Below are positions 48,265 through 56,309 of a stretch of 61,861 nucleotides of DNA, piece after piece. The position numbers and the translations under genes are program-made. The DNA is taken from positions 1 to 61,861 of the forward strand of contig CAUJEY010000264.1 of assembly GCA_963169325.1 (NCBI GenBank). Direction: 5' to 3'. A model generated the notes under the pieces. It did not search any database. It was not told where the DNA came from and saw nothing but the letters and a program-made list of their open reading frames with translations. How positions within the stretch are numbered: the first letter of the stretch is position 1; each line of letters starts with the position of its first letter. The DNA is from Bacteroidota bacterium (lineage in GTDB: Bacteria; Bacteroidota; Bacteroidia; Chitinophagales; Saprospiraceae).

Positions 48265-50121
48265 ATGATACAAGTCTTGCATATTTCTGCCGAATGTTAT
48301 CCGGCGGCTAAAACCGGCGGTTTGGGCGATGTGGTCGGTTCTTTGCCCAAATATATGACCCAGGCGGGCGTTCTGACTGCCGCCATTATTCCAAAATACT
48401 CCCTGAAATGGATCAATCACCAGGATTGGGTGACGGTGTACGCCGGTTCGGTGTGGATCAACTGGAAACAATGGCATTTTCGTATTCAGCAGCAGGCCGG
48501 AAACACCTTGGGTTACCCGCTTTTTGTAGTCGATATTCCGGGTTTGCACGATCGCCCCGGCATTTACAATGATCCCTCCGGCGCGCCGTATCGCGATGAA
48601 ATAGAACGCTACATCGCTTTTCAACAGGCGGTGCTGGAGTGGCTGCTTTCTTTCCCCTGGCAAGAGCGCCCCAGGGTGTTGCACTGCCACGACCACCACA
48701 CGGCACTGATTCCCTGGATGGTCAAACATTGCCCGGCCTACCAGCAACTGGCCCCTATCCCGACAATATTTACCATCCACAACGGCCAGTATCAGGGCGC
48801 TTTCGGCTGGAGCAGCGGCCATTTGTTGCCGCCTTACGAAGCCGGCGCCCGGGGATTGCTCGATTGGCAGGGGATTGTCAATCCGATGGCAGCAGCCATC
48901 AAAACGGCCTGGGCGGTGTCCACCGTGTCGCGGTCCTATTTATTCGAATTACATGAAAACAGCATGGGGCTGGAATCGCTGTTCCGGCAGGAATGGCAAA
49001 AGCAGCACGGTATTATAAACGGCATCGATGCTGAAATATGGGACCCTGTTACCGACCCGATGATTCAGTCCCGGTTGGAAGCAGACAATATTGCCAAATT
49101 CAAAACAAGGAATAAACGGGCGCTCTGCGAGTGGTTCGGCTTCCCGTACGATGCACCCCTGATCAGTTTTATCGGACGAATGGTCGGCGAAAAAGGTGTG
49201 GACTTGCTGCCGGATGCGTACCGGCGGTTTATTCACAGCGGTGCGCGCGCCAGTTTTCTGGTGTTGGGCACCGGCGAGGCCTGGACGGAAAAGCAATTCC
49301 GCTCCATGTCGCACCAGTTCCCGGGGCGATTTAACGCGGTGATCGATTACAACGAAGGCTTGTCGCACCAGATTTATGCCGGCTCCGACTTCCTCATTAT
49401 GCCCTCCCGGGTGGAGCCTTGCGGCTTGAACCAGATGTATGCGATGCGATACGGCACAATACCCATCGTGCGGTCGGTCGGTGGCCTGAAGGACACTGTT
49501 CCGGATATCGGCGAACCCGGCAACTCCGGGCGCGGTATCCGTTTCGACCATTTTAGTCTGGAAGATGTCTTCCACGCTATCTACCGGGCCGTGTCGATGT
49601 GGCACAACGATCCGGGTATCGTGACGCACCTGCGCGAACGTATCATGGCGGTCGATTTTTCGTGGGAACAAACCATCGGCCAGTATTTCGGCGTGTACCG
49701 GAGTATCGGCGCCAAAATAGAACCGGTTAAAAATGCGCCGGCCGCCGAACCGGCTTTCAGCGAAATTTCCCCCGGTCCGGTGGAATCGGCGCCGGAAACA
49801 GCCGCTGTACCGGCCGCAGTGCCGGAAGCGACACCTGAAAAGCCGGTAAGCCGGAAAACAGAGGCAAAAGCAACGCCGAAAAAAAGCGCTCCGGCGGAAA
49901 AGCCGCCAGTAGAAAAAGCGATAAAAAAGAAAGAAAAACAAAAAACGGCCCCGGTAAAACCCGCGACTAAAACGGCCGCCACAAAAACAAAAACAGAACA
50001 AAAAGTCCCGCCGGAAAAGCCACTTCAAAAAAGCGTGCCGGCCAAAACAAAACAGGCCGGGCCGCCTAAAAAACCGGATAAACCCAAACCGGCGCCTCCC
50101 GAAAATAAAAAGAAGAAGTAA
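48265..50121 (+). CDS. glgA: Glycogen synthase with lysine-rich C-terminal tail
   Basis: GlgA extends alpha-1,4-glucan from ADP-glucose. The ATG at 48265 (MIQVLHISAECYPAAKTGGL) is the family start and gives 618 aa; the upstream extension is not conserved-looking. The KTGGLGDVVG ADP-glucose loop (K16) and the late PSRVEPCGLNQMYAMRYGTIP donor-site motif are intact. Residues about 486-618 form a low-complexity A/P/K/E tail (APAEKPPVEKAIKKKEKQKT and so on) not found in normal GlgA (about 480 aa). It forms an operon with glgC 50 bp downstream. Confidence 0.93.
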   Translation: MIQVLHISAECYPAAKTGGLGDVVGSLPKYMTQAGVLTAAIIPKYSLKWINHQDWVTVYAGSVWINWKQWHFRIQQQAGNTLGYPLFVVDIPGLHDRPGIYNDPSGAPYRDEIERYIAFQQAVLEWLLSFPWQERPRVLHCHDHHTALIPWMVKHCPAYQQLAPIPTIFTIHNGQYQGAFGWSSGHLLPPYEAGARGLLDWQGIVNPMAAAIKTAWAVSTVSRSYLFELHENSMGLESLFRQEWQKQHGIINGIDAEIWDPVTDPMIQSRLEADNIAKFKTRNKRALCEWFGFPYDAPLISFIGRMVGEKGVDLLPDAYRRFIHSGARASFLVLGTGEAWTEKQFRSMSHQFPGRFNAVIDYNEGLSHQIYAGSDFLIMPSRVEPCGLNQMYAMRYGTIPIVRSVGGLKDTVPDIGEPGNSGRGIRFDHFSLEDVFHAIYRAVSMWHNDPGIVTHLRERIMAVDFSWEQTIGQYFGVYRSIGAKIEPVKNAPAAEPAFSEISPGPVESAPETAAVPAAVPEATPEKPVSRKTEAKATPKKSAPAEKPPVEKAIKKKEKQKTAPVKPATKTAATKTKTEQKVPPEKPLQKSVPAKTKQAGPPKKPDKPKPAPPENKKKK

Positions 50122-50171
50122 CCTTCAAACCAGCAACCTTCAAACCTGATAATATCCACAACACTTGCACC

Positions 50172-51443
50172 ATGATAAAAATTATTTGCCTCATCCTCGG
50201 CGGCGGCGCCGGCTCTCGTCTTTACCCCCTGACCGAAAAACGGTCCAAACCCGCGGTACCCATCGGCGGTAAATACCGGTTGATCGACATTCCGATCTCC
50301 AATTGTATCAATTCGGGTGTCAAACGAATGTTTGTATTGACTCAATACAACTCCGCGTCCCTGAACGCCCACATCAAAAACACGTACAATTTCGACAGCT
50401 TTACCCGCGGATTCGTCGATCTGCTGGCGGCCGAACAAACGCCCGGCAACGACGAATGGTTTCAGGGCACGGCCGACGCCGTGCGGCAAAGCCGCAAACA
50501 CTTCGAACGGCACGATTTTGATTATGTGCTGATCCTCTCGGGCGACCAGCTGTATCAAATGGACTTCGAACAAATGGCTATTCACCACATTGCACAGAAG
50601 GCCGACGTGACCATCGCCTGCCTGCCTGTGGATGCACGCGACGCCACCAGTTTCGGGATTATGAAAGTGGATGAAAAAGGGTATATCCCGCGGTTTATTG
50701 AAAAACCGGCAGCCGACCTGCTACCCGACTGGGTGAGTGAGGTGGGGCCGACCCATAAAAAACGTGGAAAGATGTATATGGCTTCTATGGGCATATATAT
50801 TTTCAACCGCAAAGCCCTGCTCGATCTGTTCGATCAACACCCGGAAGCCACAGACTTCGGCAAGGGAATTATTCCCGCAGCCATTCAAAGCGGCCGGAAG
50901 GTCTCCGCTTATCAATACGACGGTTATTGGACCGATATCGGTAATATTCGCTCTTTCTTCGAAGCGAATATCGAACTGACCGATCATATACCGCCGTTCA
51001 ACCTGTTTGATACCACCCGCCAGGTATATACCCGCGGCCGTATGCTTGCGCCGGCCAAATTTTACGGCGGCACCCAGGTCAACCGCGCCCTCATTGCCGA
51101 AGGCTCGATCATACACGCCCGGCTCATCGAAGGTTCCATTATCGGCATCCGCTCCCGGCTTGGCGAAAATACCGTGGTCAAAGACGCCATCGTGATGGGT
51201 AACGATAGCTACCAAACCTTGCAGGAAATTGCATCCAATTCCGGCGAAATCCCAATGGGGATTGGGCATAATTGCCATATCGAACACGCTATTCTCGACA
51301 AAGATTGCCGCATCGGAAACAATGTCGTCATCAAAGGCGGCGACCATCTGCCCGACGTGGATACCGAACAGTTTACGATACGCGACGGTATAATTGTTGT
51401 GAAAAAAGGCGCGGTGATTCCGGATGGAACGCGGGTGATGTAG
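50172..51443 (+). CDS. glgC: Glucose-1-phosphate adenylyltransferase
   Basis: GlgC makes ADP-glucose from ATP and glucose-1-phosphate, supplying GlgA. The 423-aa enzyme has the N-terminal nucleotide loop LGGGAGSRLYPLTEKRSKPA, the activator/substrate region PAVPIGGKYRLIDIPISNC, the catalytic aspartate region LILSGDQLYQMD, the glucose-1-P lysine in FIEKP, and a C-terminal left-handed beta-helix (SIIGIRSRLGENTVVKDAIV). It is typical in length. A long 7-mer repeat array follows 7 bp after the stop. Confidence 0.95.
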   Translation: MIKIICLILGGGAGSRLYPLTEKRSKPAVPIGGKYRLIDIPISNCINSGVKRMFVLTQYNSASLNAHIKNTYNFDSFTRGFVDLLAAEQTPGNDEWFQGTADAVRQSRKHFERHDFDYVLILSGDQLYQMDFEQMAIHHIAQKADVTIACLPVDARDATSFGIMKVDEKGYIPRFIEKPAADLLPDWVSEVGPTHKKRGKMYMASMGIYIFNRKALLDLFDQHPEATDFGKGIIPAAIQSGRKVSAYQYDGYWTDIGNIRSFFEANIELTDHIPPFNLFDTTRQVYTRGRMLAPAKFYGGTQVNRALIAEGSIIHARLIEGSIIGIRSRLGENTVVKDAIVMGNDSYQTLQEIASNSGEIPMGIGHNCHIEHAILDKDCRIGNNVVIKGGDHLPDVDTEQFTIRDGIIVVKKGAVIPDGTRVM

Positions 51444-51450
51444 GTTTTTT

Positions 51451-51595
51451 AGTTATGAGTTATGAGTTATGAGTTATGAGTTATGAGTTATGAGTTATGA
51501 GTTATGAGTTATGAGTTATGAGTTATGAGTGATGAGTTACGAGTAAGATCACTCATCGCTCATCGCTCATCACTCATCACTCATCGCTCATCACT
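51451..51595. repeat. GAGTTAT 7-mer array forming a long hairpin
   Basis: About eleven head-to-tail copies of GAGTTAT (51451-51530) are followed by GAGTGATGAGTTACGAGTAA and then by CTCATCGCTCATCACTCATC-type words (51551-51595), an imperfect reverse complement. It is the same word family that flanks the four-helix-bundle gene at 2.2-2.8 kb, here without an ORF. It separates glgC from the mutarotase gene and reaches to within 5 bp of its ATG. Confidence 0.85.
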
Positions 51596-51599
51596 AAAT

Positions 51600-51953
51600 A
51601 TGCGTTTTTGTCTTGCCCTTGATTTGAAGCCCGATCCTGCATTGATTGCAGAATACGAGGCTTACCACCGGGCCGTTTGGCCCGAAATACTCGAGAGCAT
51701 TCGCTCGGCGGGTATAACTGCTTTGGAGATTTACCGGGTGGAGAACAGGTTGTTCATGATTTTGGAAGCGGGCGACGATTTTTCCTTTGAGCAAAAGGCG
51801 GCGCTGGATGCGGCAAATCCGAAGGTGCAGGCATGGGAGACGCTGATGTGGCGTTACCAGCAGGCGTTACCGGCGGCCCGGCCGGGAGAGAAATGGGTGT
51901 TGATGGAGCGGATATTTCAATTGCCGGCTGGCGTGAACCTCTCCTCATTATAG
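51600..51953 (+). CDS. L-rhamnose mutarotase family protein
   Basis: The ATG at 51600, straight after the repeat array, gives 117 aa (MRFCLALDLKPDPALIAEYE). This start is preferred over upstream codons that lie inside the 7-mer repeat. The protein shows the RhaM dimeric alpha/beta-barrel signature: EYHR-like YEAYHRAVWPEILESIRSAG (active-site H near 24), ITALEIYRVENRLFMILEAG, and WETLMWRYQQALP. It would interconvert pyranose anomers of L-rhamnose or L-fucose. No rhamnose catabolic genes are nearby. Confidence 0.88.
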   Translation: MRFCLALDLKPDPALIAEYEAYHRAVWPEILESIRSAGITALEIYRVENRLFMILEAGDDFSFEQKAALDAANPKVQAWETLMWRYQQALPAARPGEKWVLMERIFQLPAGVNLSSL

Positions 51954-52009
51954 AAGATTGTTGGTAAATTCTCACACCGCATGTACCCACATTTTTTCCT
52001 GAGGCATAT

Positions 52010-52049
52010 CATAAAAAATTCCTTTGGTTCTGCCAGAACCAAAGGAATT
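52010..52049 (-). terminator. Rho-independent terminator after dnaN (minus strand)
   Basis: AATTCCTTTGGTTCT and AGAACCAAAGGAATT form a perfect 15-bp stem with a 3-nt loop. Read on the minus strand the stem is followed by a T-run, so it terminates dnaN. Between the dnaN stop and the hairpin lie tandem AACCAGAAACCTTCT repeats. Confidence 0.85.
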
Positions 52050-52088
52050 CACAAACCAGAAACCTTCTAACCAGAAACCTTCTAACCT
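52050..52088. repeat. Tandem 15-mer AACCAGAAACCTTCT
   Basis: Two full copies and a partial copy of AACCAGAAACCTTCT separate the dnaN stop from its terminator. A related CCTTCAAACC word occurs twice in the glgA-glgC gap (about 50122-50150). Confidence 0.6.
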
Positions 52089-53207
52089 TTAATTATTAAG
52101 CATCACCGGCATTACCAGCATCAGAATTTCCCGGTCGTTGTTTTCTGCTTCTACCGGGGTGAGAATGCCGGCGCGCGAGGGCGTGGAAAACTCCATTCGC
52201 ACTTCTTCGCCGTCGAGCACGGTGAGCATTTCCACTAAAAATTTGGCGTTAAAAGCGATGCGCAGTGGGGCGCCGTCGAAGGTACAGCTCATTTGTTCGG
52301 TGGCCTCGTTGGAAAAATCGAGGTCCTGGGCCGAAACGGTGAGGCTTTTATCCGACACGTCGAGCACCACCTGGTTGGTGGTTTTGTTGGCGTAGATAGC
52401 GATCCGTTTGAGCGAATTCTGGAAATCGGCGCGGTTGGCGACCATCACGTTGGGGTTGTCCACCGGGATGACGGCGTTGTAGTCCGGGTAGCGCGCGTCG
52501 ATGAGCCGGCACACGAGGTTCATGTTGCCGAAGGCAAAAAAGGCGTTGGCTTTGTTGAAGGAAATAGTAACCGTGTCATTGGCCGGCAGGGCGTTTTTGA
52601 GCAGGTTGAGCGCCTTTTTAGGTACGATAAAGGTGGTAGCCACTTCCCCGGCAAGGTGGTGGGTGGTTATTTTTACCAATTTATGAGCGTCGGTGGCCAC
52701 GCAGGTCAGTTTATTAAAATCAATCTGGAAGTATACGCCGGTCATGGCGGGGCGCAGTTCGTCGCTGGAGGTGGCGAACACTGTTTTATTGATGGCCTCC
52801 AGCAGGTATTGGCTGTTTAGTTTCACCGTATCCACCGTATCGGGCTCGGGGATATTGGGGAATTCGGCGCCATTTTCGCCGGCCAGCCGGTATTTACCAT
52901 ATGAAGAGGTGATTTCGATACCGTAGTTTTCTTCATTGATCGTGAAGGTGACGGGCTGTTGCGGCAGTGCTTTCAGAGTTTCAAGCAATATTTTGGCCGG
53001 AATCGCCACGGTAAAATCGTCGTCGGCTAATACCTCGATCGCAGTGGTAATGCTGGTTTCAAGATCGGTGGCGGCGATGGTCAGTTTTTTATTTTCGATC
53101 TTGAACAGGAAGTCTTCCAGAATCGGCAGTACCGGGTTGGAACCGATGGCGCCGGAGGCGATTTGCAATTGCTTAAGAAGCTCGGAAGAAGAGACGCTGA
53201 ATTTCAT
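52089..53207 (-). CDS. dnaN: DNA polymerase III beta subunit (sliding clamp)
   Basis: DnaN is the ring-shaped processivity factor of replication. The 372-aa protein shows the three clamp repeats, beginning MKFSVSSSELLKQLQIASGA, with LPILEDFLFKIENKKLTIAATDLE, RPAMTGVYFQIDFNKLTCVATDAHKL and the terminal LMVMPVMLNN, which matches the usual clamp C-terminus (VMPMRL-like). The gene stands alone, not beside dnaA, as is common in Bacteroidota. A -7-like box (TACTTTTG) lies at 53267-53274. Confidence 0.97.
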   Translation of the reverse strand: MKFSVSSSELLKQLQIASGAIGSNPVLPILEDFLFKIENKKLTIAATDLETSITTAIEVLADDDFTVAIPAKILLETLKALPQQPVTFTINEENYGIEITSSYGKYRLAGENGAEFPNIPEPDTVDTVKLNSQYLLEAINKTVFATSSDELRPAMTGVYFQIDFNKLTCVATDAHKLVKITTHHLAGEVATTFIVPKKALNLLKNALPANDTVTISFNKANAFFAFGNMNLVCRLIDARYPDYNAVIPVDNPNVMVANRADFQNSLKRIAIYANKTTNQVVLDVSDKSLTVSAQDLDFSNEATEQMSCTFDGAPLRIAFNAKFLVEMLTVLDGEEVRMEFSTPSRAGILTPVEAENNDREILMLVMPVMLNN

Positions 53208-53266
53208 TACGTGTTTGTGTAAGTAGTGATAACTGATTTTCAGGAATTTGCATTTTTTATGCCCTG

Positions 53267-53274
53267 CAAAAGTA
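53267..53274 (-). promoter_or_regulatory. Putative -7 box (TACTTTTG) of dnaN
   Basis: TACTTTTG on the minus strand fits TAnnTTTG and lies about 60 bp upstream of the dnaN start. A -33 element is not clear. Confidence 0.4.
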
Positions 53275-53453
53275 ATACGTCTAATCCGGCTTTTTGTGGA
53301 AAAAAACTAACATCCTGTTAGGAAATAAAAAAAGCCTACTGCGATTTAGCGTGTCATAGTGCGCATATTTGCCCGTTTTGGCCGATATTTGCGCCTTAGT
53401 AACTCCTAGCAGCAGGTAGCATTTGATTTTAGTATTGACTAATTTACGTACTA

Positions 53454-54656
53454 ATGCGACCACCTGTTATCACTATCGTGCTGCGCGGTTACAACGACCG
53501 CTTCGGTTTTCAAAAATTGTACCTCCGCTACGCCTGGCGCTACCGTACCAACTACCTCGTGCTTCCCTGGAAGCTGCGCGCCAAAGACTGGGACGCGGCG
53601 GGCCAGTCCGTGAAACCCCGCGCCATCCTGGGCGGCGAAACGGCCATCATCGTAAACAACCACCTCCGCACGACGCTGACCAAAGCCTACTCCATTGTAG
53701 CCGATATGATCGCCCGCGACATCCCGCCCATGTTCGACGTGTTCAACCAGAAAATGGGGGCCGGCAAAAAAACAGACCCGTTATTTAGCGATACCGCCTT
53801 TCAGATTTTAAAAGAAGAATACGCGGCCAACGAGATCAGCAACAAAACATTCGTCACTTACCGGTGTGCCGTCCGGAAATTCCTGGGCGCGGTGGGGCCG
53901 CTGCGTCTCCAGGAGATGAGTCGCGATAAGGTGCTGGAATTCAAGCGGAAAATGGTGGCCGCCGGTAAGGAAAACCTCGCCAATCAATATCTCCGTTACC
54001 TCAAAATCATGTATGCCCGGGTATTGAAACACCTTGAAATGGACGACCAGCGCAAACCCTTTGACCGCGTGGATATCAAGGTGGTGAAAATGTCGGAAAA
54101 GAAAAGCCTGACGGTAGGGGAGTACACCATATTCCGGAATGCGCTATTCCAGGCTGAACCCGGCAGCGAGGCGTTTGAAACGCTGCGCCGTTTCCTGATC
54201 ATGTGCCGCGGCCTGCGGTTCTCCGACACCCAACACCTCCGGCAGGACATCCACTATTTCGAGTTTCAGGAAGGCGACGCCTGGTACCGCTATTTTGCCA
54301 CCAACGCGCAAAAAACCGGAAGCAAAGAGATCGTGCCGATCGCGGAAAGCGAAGCGCCTCTACTGCTCCAGTGGCAACCCGACGGATTTCTGTTTCAAAA
54401 AATACGATACCCGGTGTACAGCAAACAACTTCGCACCCTCAGTCAGGCACTCATCGGCCGGGAAATCACCACCCACTACGGCCGCCACTTCACCGGCGAC
54501 TTCATCCTGAACAGCGGAGAAATGGGCCTCGAAGACGTCAAGAAAATTCTCGGGGTGAAGAGTGACCGGATCGCGGAGATTTATGCGCAGAAGGATATCA
54601 AGGAGGTGTTGAAGAAGTTTTATAGGGCTGTGGAGGGGATGGAAGGGGAGGGGTGA
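53454..54656 (+). CDS. Tyrosine recombinase/phage integrase family protein
   Basis: This 400-aa site-specific recombinase has an N-terminal arm-type region (MRPPVITIVLRGYNDRFGFQ to about 100), a SAM-like core-binding domain (about 112-200) and a catalytic domain. Catalytic residues present are R255 (CRGLRFSD), K287 (NAQKTGSKE), H341 and R344 (THYGRHF), and Y377 (AEIYAQKD). The histidine normally nine residues before the tyrosine (LGH in XerD) is V368 here (LGVKS). No phage, conjugation or excisionase genes are near, so it is an orphan or a remnant. Confidence 0.9.
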   Translation: MRPPVITIVLRGYNDRFGFQKLYLRYAWRYRTNYLVLPWKLRAKDWDAAGQSVKPRAILGGETAIIVNNHLRTTLTKAYSIVADMIARDIPPMFDVFNQKMGAGKKTDPLFSDTAFQILKEEYAANEISNKTFVTYRCAVRKFLGAVGPLRLQEMSRDKVLEFKRKMVAAGKENLANQYLRYLKIMYARVLKHLEMDDQRKPFDRVDIKVVKMSEKKSLTVGEYTIFRNALFQAEPGSEAFETLRRFLIMCRGLRFSDTQHLRQDIHYFEFQEGDAWYRYFATNAQKTGSKEIVPIAESEAPLLLQWQPDGFLFQKIRYPVYSKQLRTLSQALIGREITTHYGRHFTGDFILNSGEMGLEDVKKILGVKSDRIAEIYAQKDIKEVLKKFYRAVEGMEGEG

Positions 54657-54691
54657 AGGTGGCCTTGCTGGGATTCGATTAAATAATACAC

Positions 54692-54757
54692 TGAACTGGT
54701 CTAAAAACCCGCACACGAATTTATTAATTTCGTTGTCCGAATTTTTAGACCAGTTCA
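54692..54757. repeat. 16-bp perfect inverted repeat between recombinase and sigma gene
   Basis: TGAACTGGTCTAAAAA and TTTTTAGACCAGTTCA are perfect inverted 16-mers separated by 34 nt, a 66-bp unit resembling a MITE or the two ends of a deleted insertion element. No clear target-site duplication is seen. There is no T-run after the stem in either direction beyond the stem itself, so it is not an obvious terminator. Confidence 0.7.
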
Positions 54758-54818
54758 CTTAAAAGAGGAAAAAAAGTTGACACAGTTGATCAATTAATCT
54801 CATGTCCCTGAACTTGCA

Positions 54819-54826
54819 TAAATTTG
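54819..54826 (+). promoter_or_regulatory. Putative -7 box (TAAATTTG) of the sigma factor gene
   Basis: TAAATTTG is a perfect TAnnTTTG match ending only 7 bp before the sigma ATG at 54834. If functional, the transcript would be leaderless or nearly so. A TTGA lies 30 bp upstream, farther than normal -33 spacing. Confidence 0.4.
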
Positions 54827-54833
54827 CCCTCCT

Positions 54834-55430
54834 ATGAACCATTCCAATGAAACTCTCCAAACAACATTGGCTACCGGCACCGAACGAGAACGGCGAGAGG
54901 CATTTGATTTTATTCTGAATAAATCAGGTTGGAGTGAAATGGCCATCAGATATGTAGTGAAGCGCGGTGGAGCATATGAAGACGGCGAAGAGGTGCTATC
55001 TGATGCATTATATTTTTTTGACCGTAACATTCGTGAGGGTAATTACAACTCCGACGGCAACTTAGAAGCCTATTTTATCAACATAGTGGCCCGCCAATGG
55101 CTCAAACGTTTGGCGAAAATCCGGAGACGGAAAGTCTTGTTCGACCTTTTTGTTTGGAAACAACAATCAGATGAGGTAGATCGGGAAGAACTGGAGTGGT
55201 ATGAACGAAAGGAGGCCATCGAATTATTAAACAAACTGATCGCATCGAAAGGCAAACACTGTCGGGAGTTGTTGAGTTTGTATCAACTGGGCTATTCACT
55301 TGAGGAGACAGCCCAAACGATGGGTTGGAAAAGCGCCGATCAAGTCAAAACCGAGAAAAACCGTTGCATCCAACGCACGCGGGAGCATTTGAAGCAATAT
55401 CCTGAATGGAAATCCCTTTTTAAAGACTGA
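54834..55430 (+). CDS. ECF-type RNA polymerase sigma factor
   Basis: The 198-aa protein resembles ECF sigma factors. Region 2 lies at about 20-95 (AFDFILNKSGWSEMAIRYVV, EDGEEVLSDALYFFDRNI, GNLEAYFINIVARQWLKRL), and region 4 at about 135-190 (LNKLIASKGKHCRELLSLYQ, GYSLEETAQTMGWKSADQVK), ending in a basic recognition helix. It is followed after 3 bp by a membrane protein that looks like its anti-sigma factor. Its target promoters are unknown. Confidence 0.9.
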   Translation: MNHSNETLQTTLATGTERERREAFDFILNKSGWSEMAIRYVVKRGGAYEDGEEVLSDALYFFDRNIREGNYNSDGNLEAYFINIVARQWLKRLAKIRRRKVLFDLFVWKQQSDEVDREELEWYERKEAIELLNKLIASKGKHCRELLSLYQLGYSLEETAQTMGWKSADQVKTEKNRCIQRTREHLKQYPEWKSLFKD

Positions 55431-55433
55431 AGT

Positions 55434-56309
55434 ATGGAACCTTTTGACGAATTATTGTATGATAAAATAGAGGATTATCTTCGAAAACAGCTTTCTCCGG
55501 AAGAGACAACTCGCTTCGAAGCAGATTTGGCCGCAGATCCCGCACTTCAGGAACAGGTAAACCTGCACCGCCTGGAGCGAGAAATGCGCGAGCGGATGAT
55601 CCGAGATCAGGTTCGGAATCAGGTTCGGGAATGGCGTGAAAACCAGCCGCCCCCACAGAAGAAACGCCCTTGGGAAAAATGGTTATGGCCATTGTTGGCT
55701 TTTGTAGCACTTATTGTGGCAGTAGGTATCTGGTGGCTCCTGAGCCAATCCGGACAGGAAGGCAATAGACAAGTACCGGTGCCACACTCGCCCCTGCAAA
55801 TCCCCTCGGATACTACAGGTAAAACGGTCCTGCCCCCAGAGCAGAAAAAAGAACAGGCTGACATTTCGCCTTCTAAATCGAAACCCGGAACACCTCTTGC
55901 ATCGGCCGAGCGGGTCAGGCAGGAACGCAGAAACTTTTTGGACCGCGATTTAGCCGAATGGGATGTGAGGGGTAAAAAAGAAATCCAGATCATCCTGGAC
56001 CAATACGGTGGTCTCAGCCCGGAAGACGATCAATACGAGGAAAGCCGCTTAAAACTTGGCCGCGCCTATCTACATACCGGCAACAATGTAAAAGCCGCCG
56101 AAATTTTCCAGTATATTATGGCCAAATATACACCGGGCTCCAAAATATTTCAACGGGCGCAATGGTATCAGGCTCTGATTTTATTGAACGAATATCCTGC
56201 CAATCAGGCTGAAATATCGACTTTGCTTCAACAAATAGCAAAACCGGACAGCCATCCCTATCGCGGGGATGCTATCCGGTTATTACCCCTGTTGGATGGA
56301 GGTTTTTAG
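55434..56309 (+). CDS. Membrane anti-sigma candidate with periplasmic TPR-like domain
   Basis: The 291-aa protein has a cytoplasmic acidic helical N-terminus (FDELLYDKIEDYLRKQLSPE, ADPALQEQVNLHRLEREMRE) of the kind found in zinc-less Bacteroidota anti-sigma factors, and one TM helix (WLWPLLAFVALIVAVGIWWL, about 84-103). A P/K-rich linker follows, then a periplasmic helical repeat region (LKLGRAYLHTGNNVKAAEIF, AQWYQALILLNEYPANQAE), TPR-like. Gap to the sigma gene is 3 bp. Its stop overlaps by 4 bp the stop of the convergent TPR-CHAT gene. The anti-sigma role is inferred from context and layout. Confidence 0.75.
   Translation: MEPFDELLYDKIEDYLRKQLSPEETTRFEADLAADPALQEQVNLHRLEREMRERMIRDQVRNQVREWRENQPPPQKKRPWEKWLWPLLAFVALIVAVGIWWLLSQSGQEGNRQVPVPHSPLQIPSDTTGKTVLPPEQKKEQADISPSKSKPGTPLASAERVRQERRNFLDRDLAEWDVRGKKEIQIILDQYGGLSPEDDQYEESRLKLGRAYLHTGNNVKAAEIFQYIMAKYTPGSKIFQRAQWYQALILLNEYPANQAEISTLLQQIAKPDSHPYRGDAIRLLPLLDGGF

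Noticed and set aside
51451-51595. Possible CRISPR-like array
   Set aside because: The repeats are head-to-tail 7-mers without spacers and no cas genes are present.
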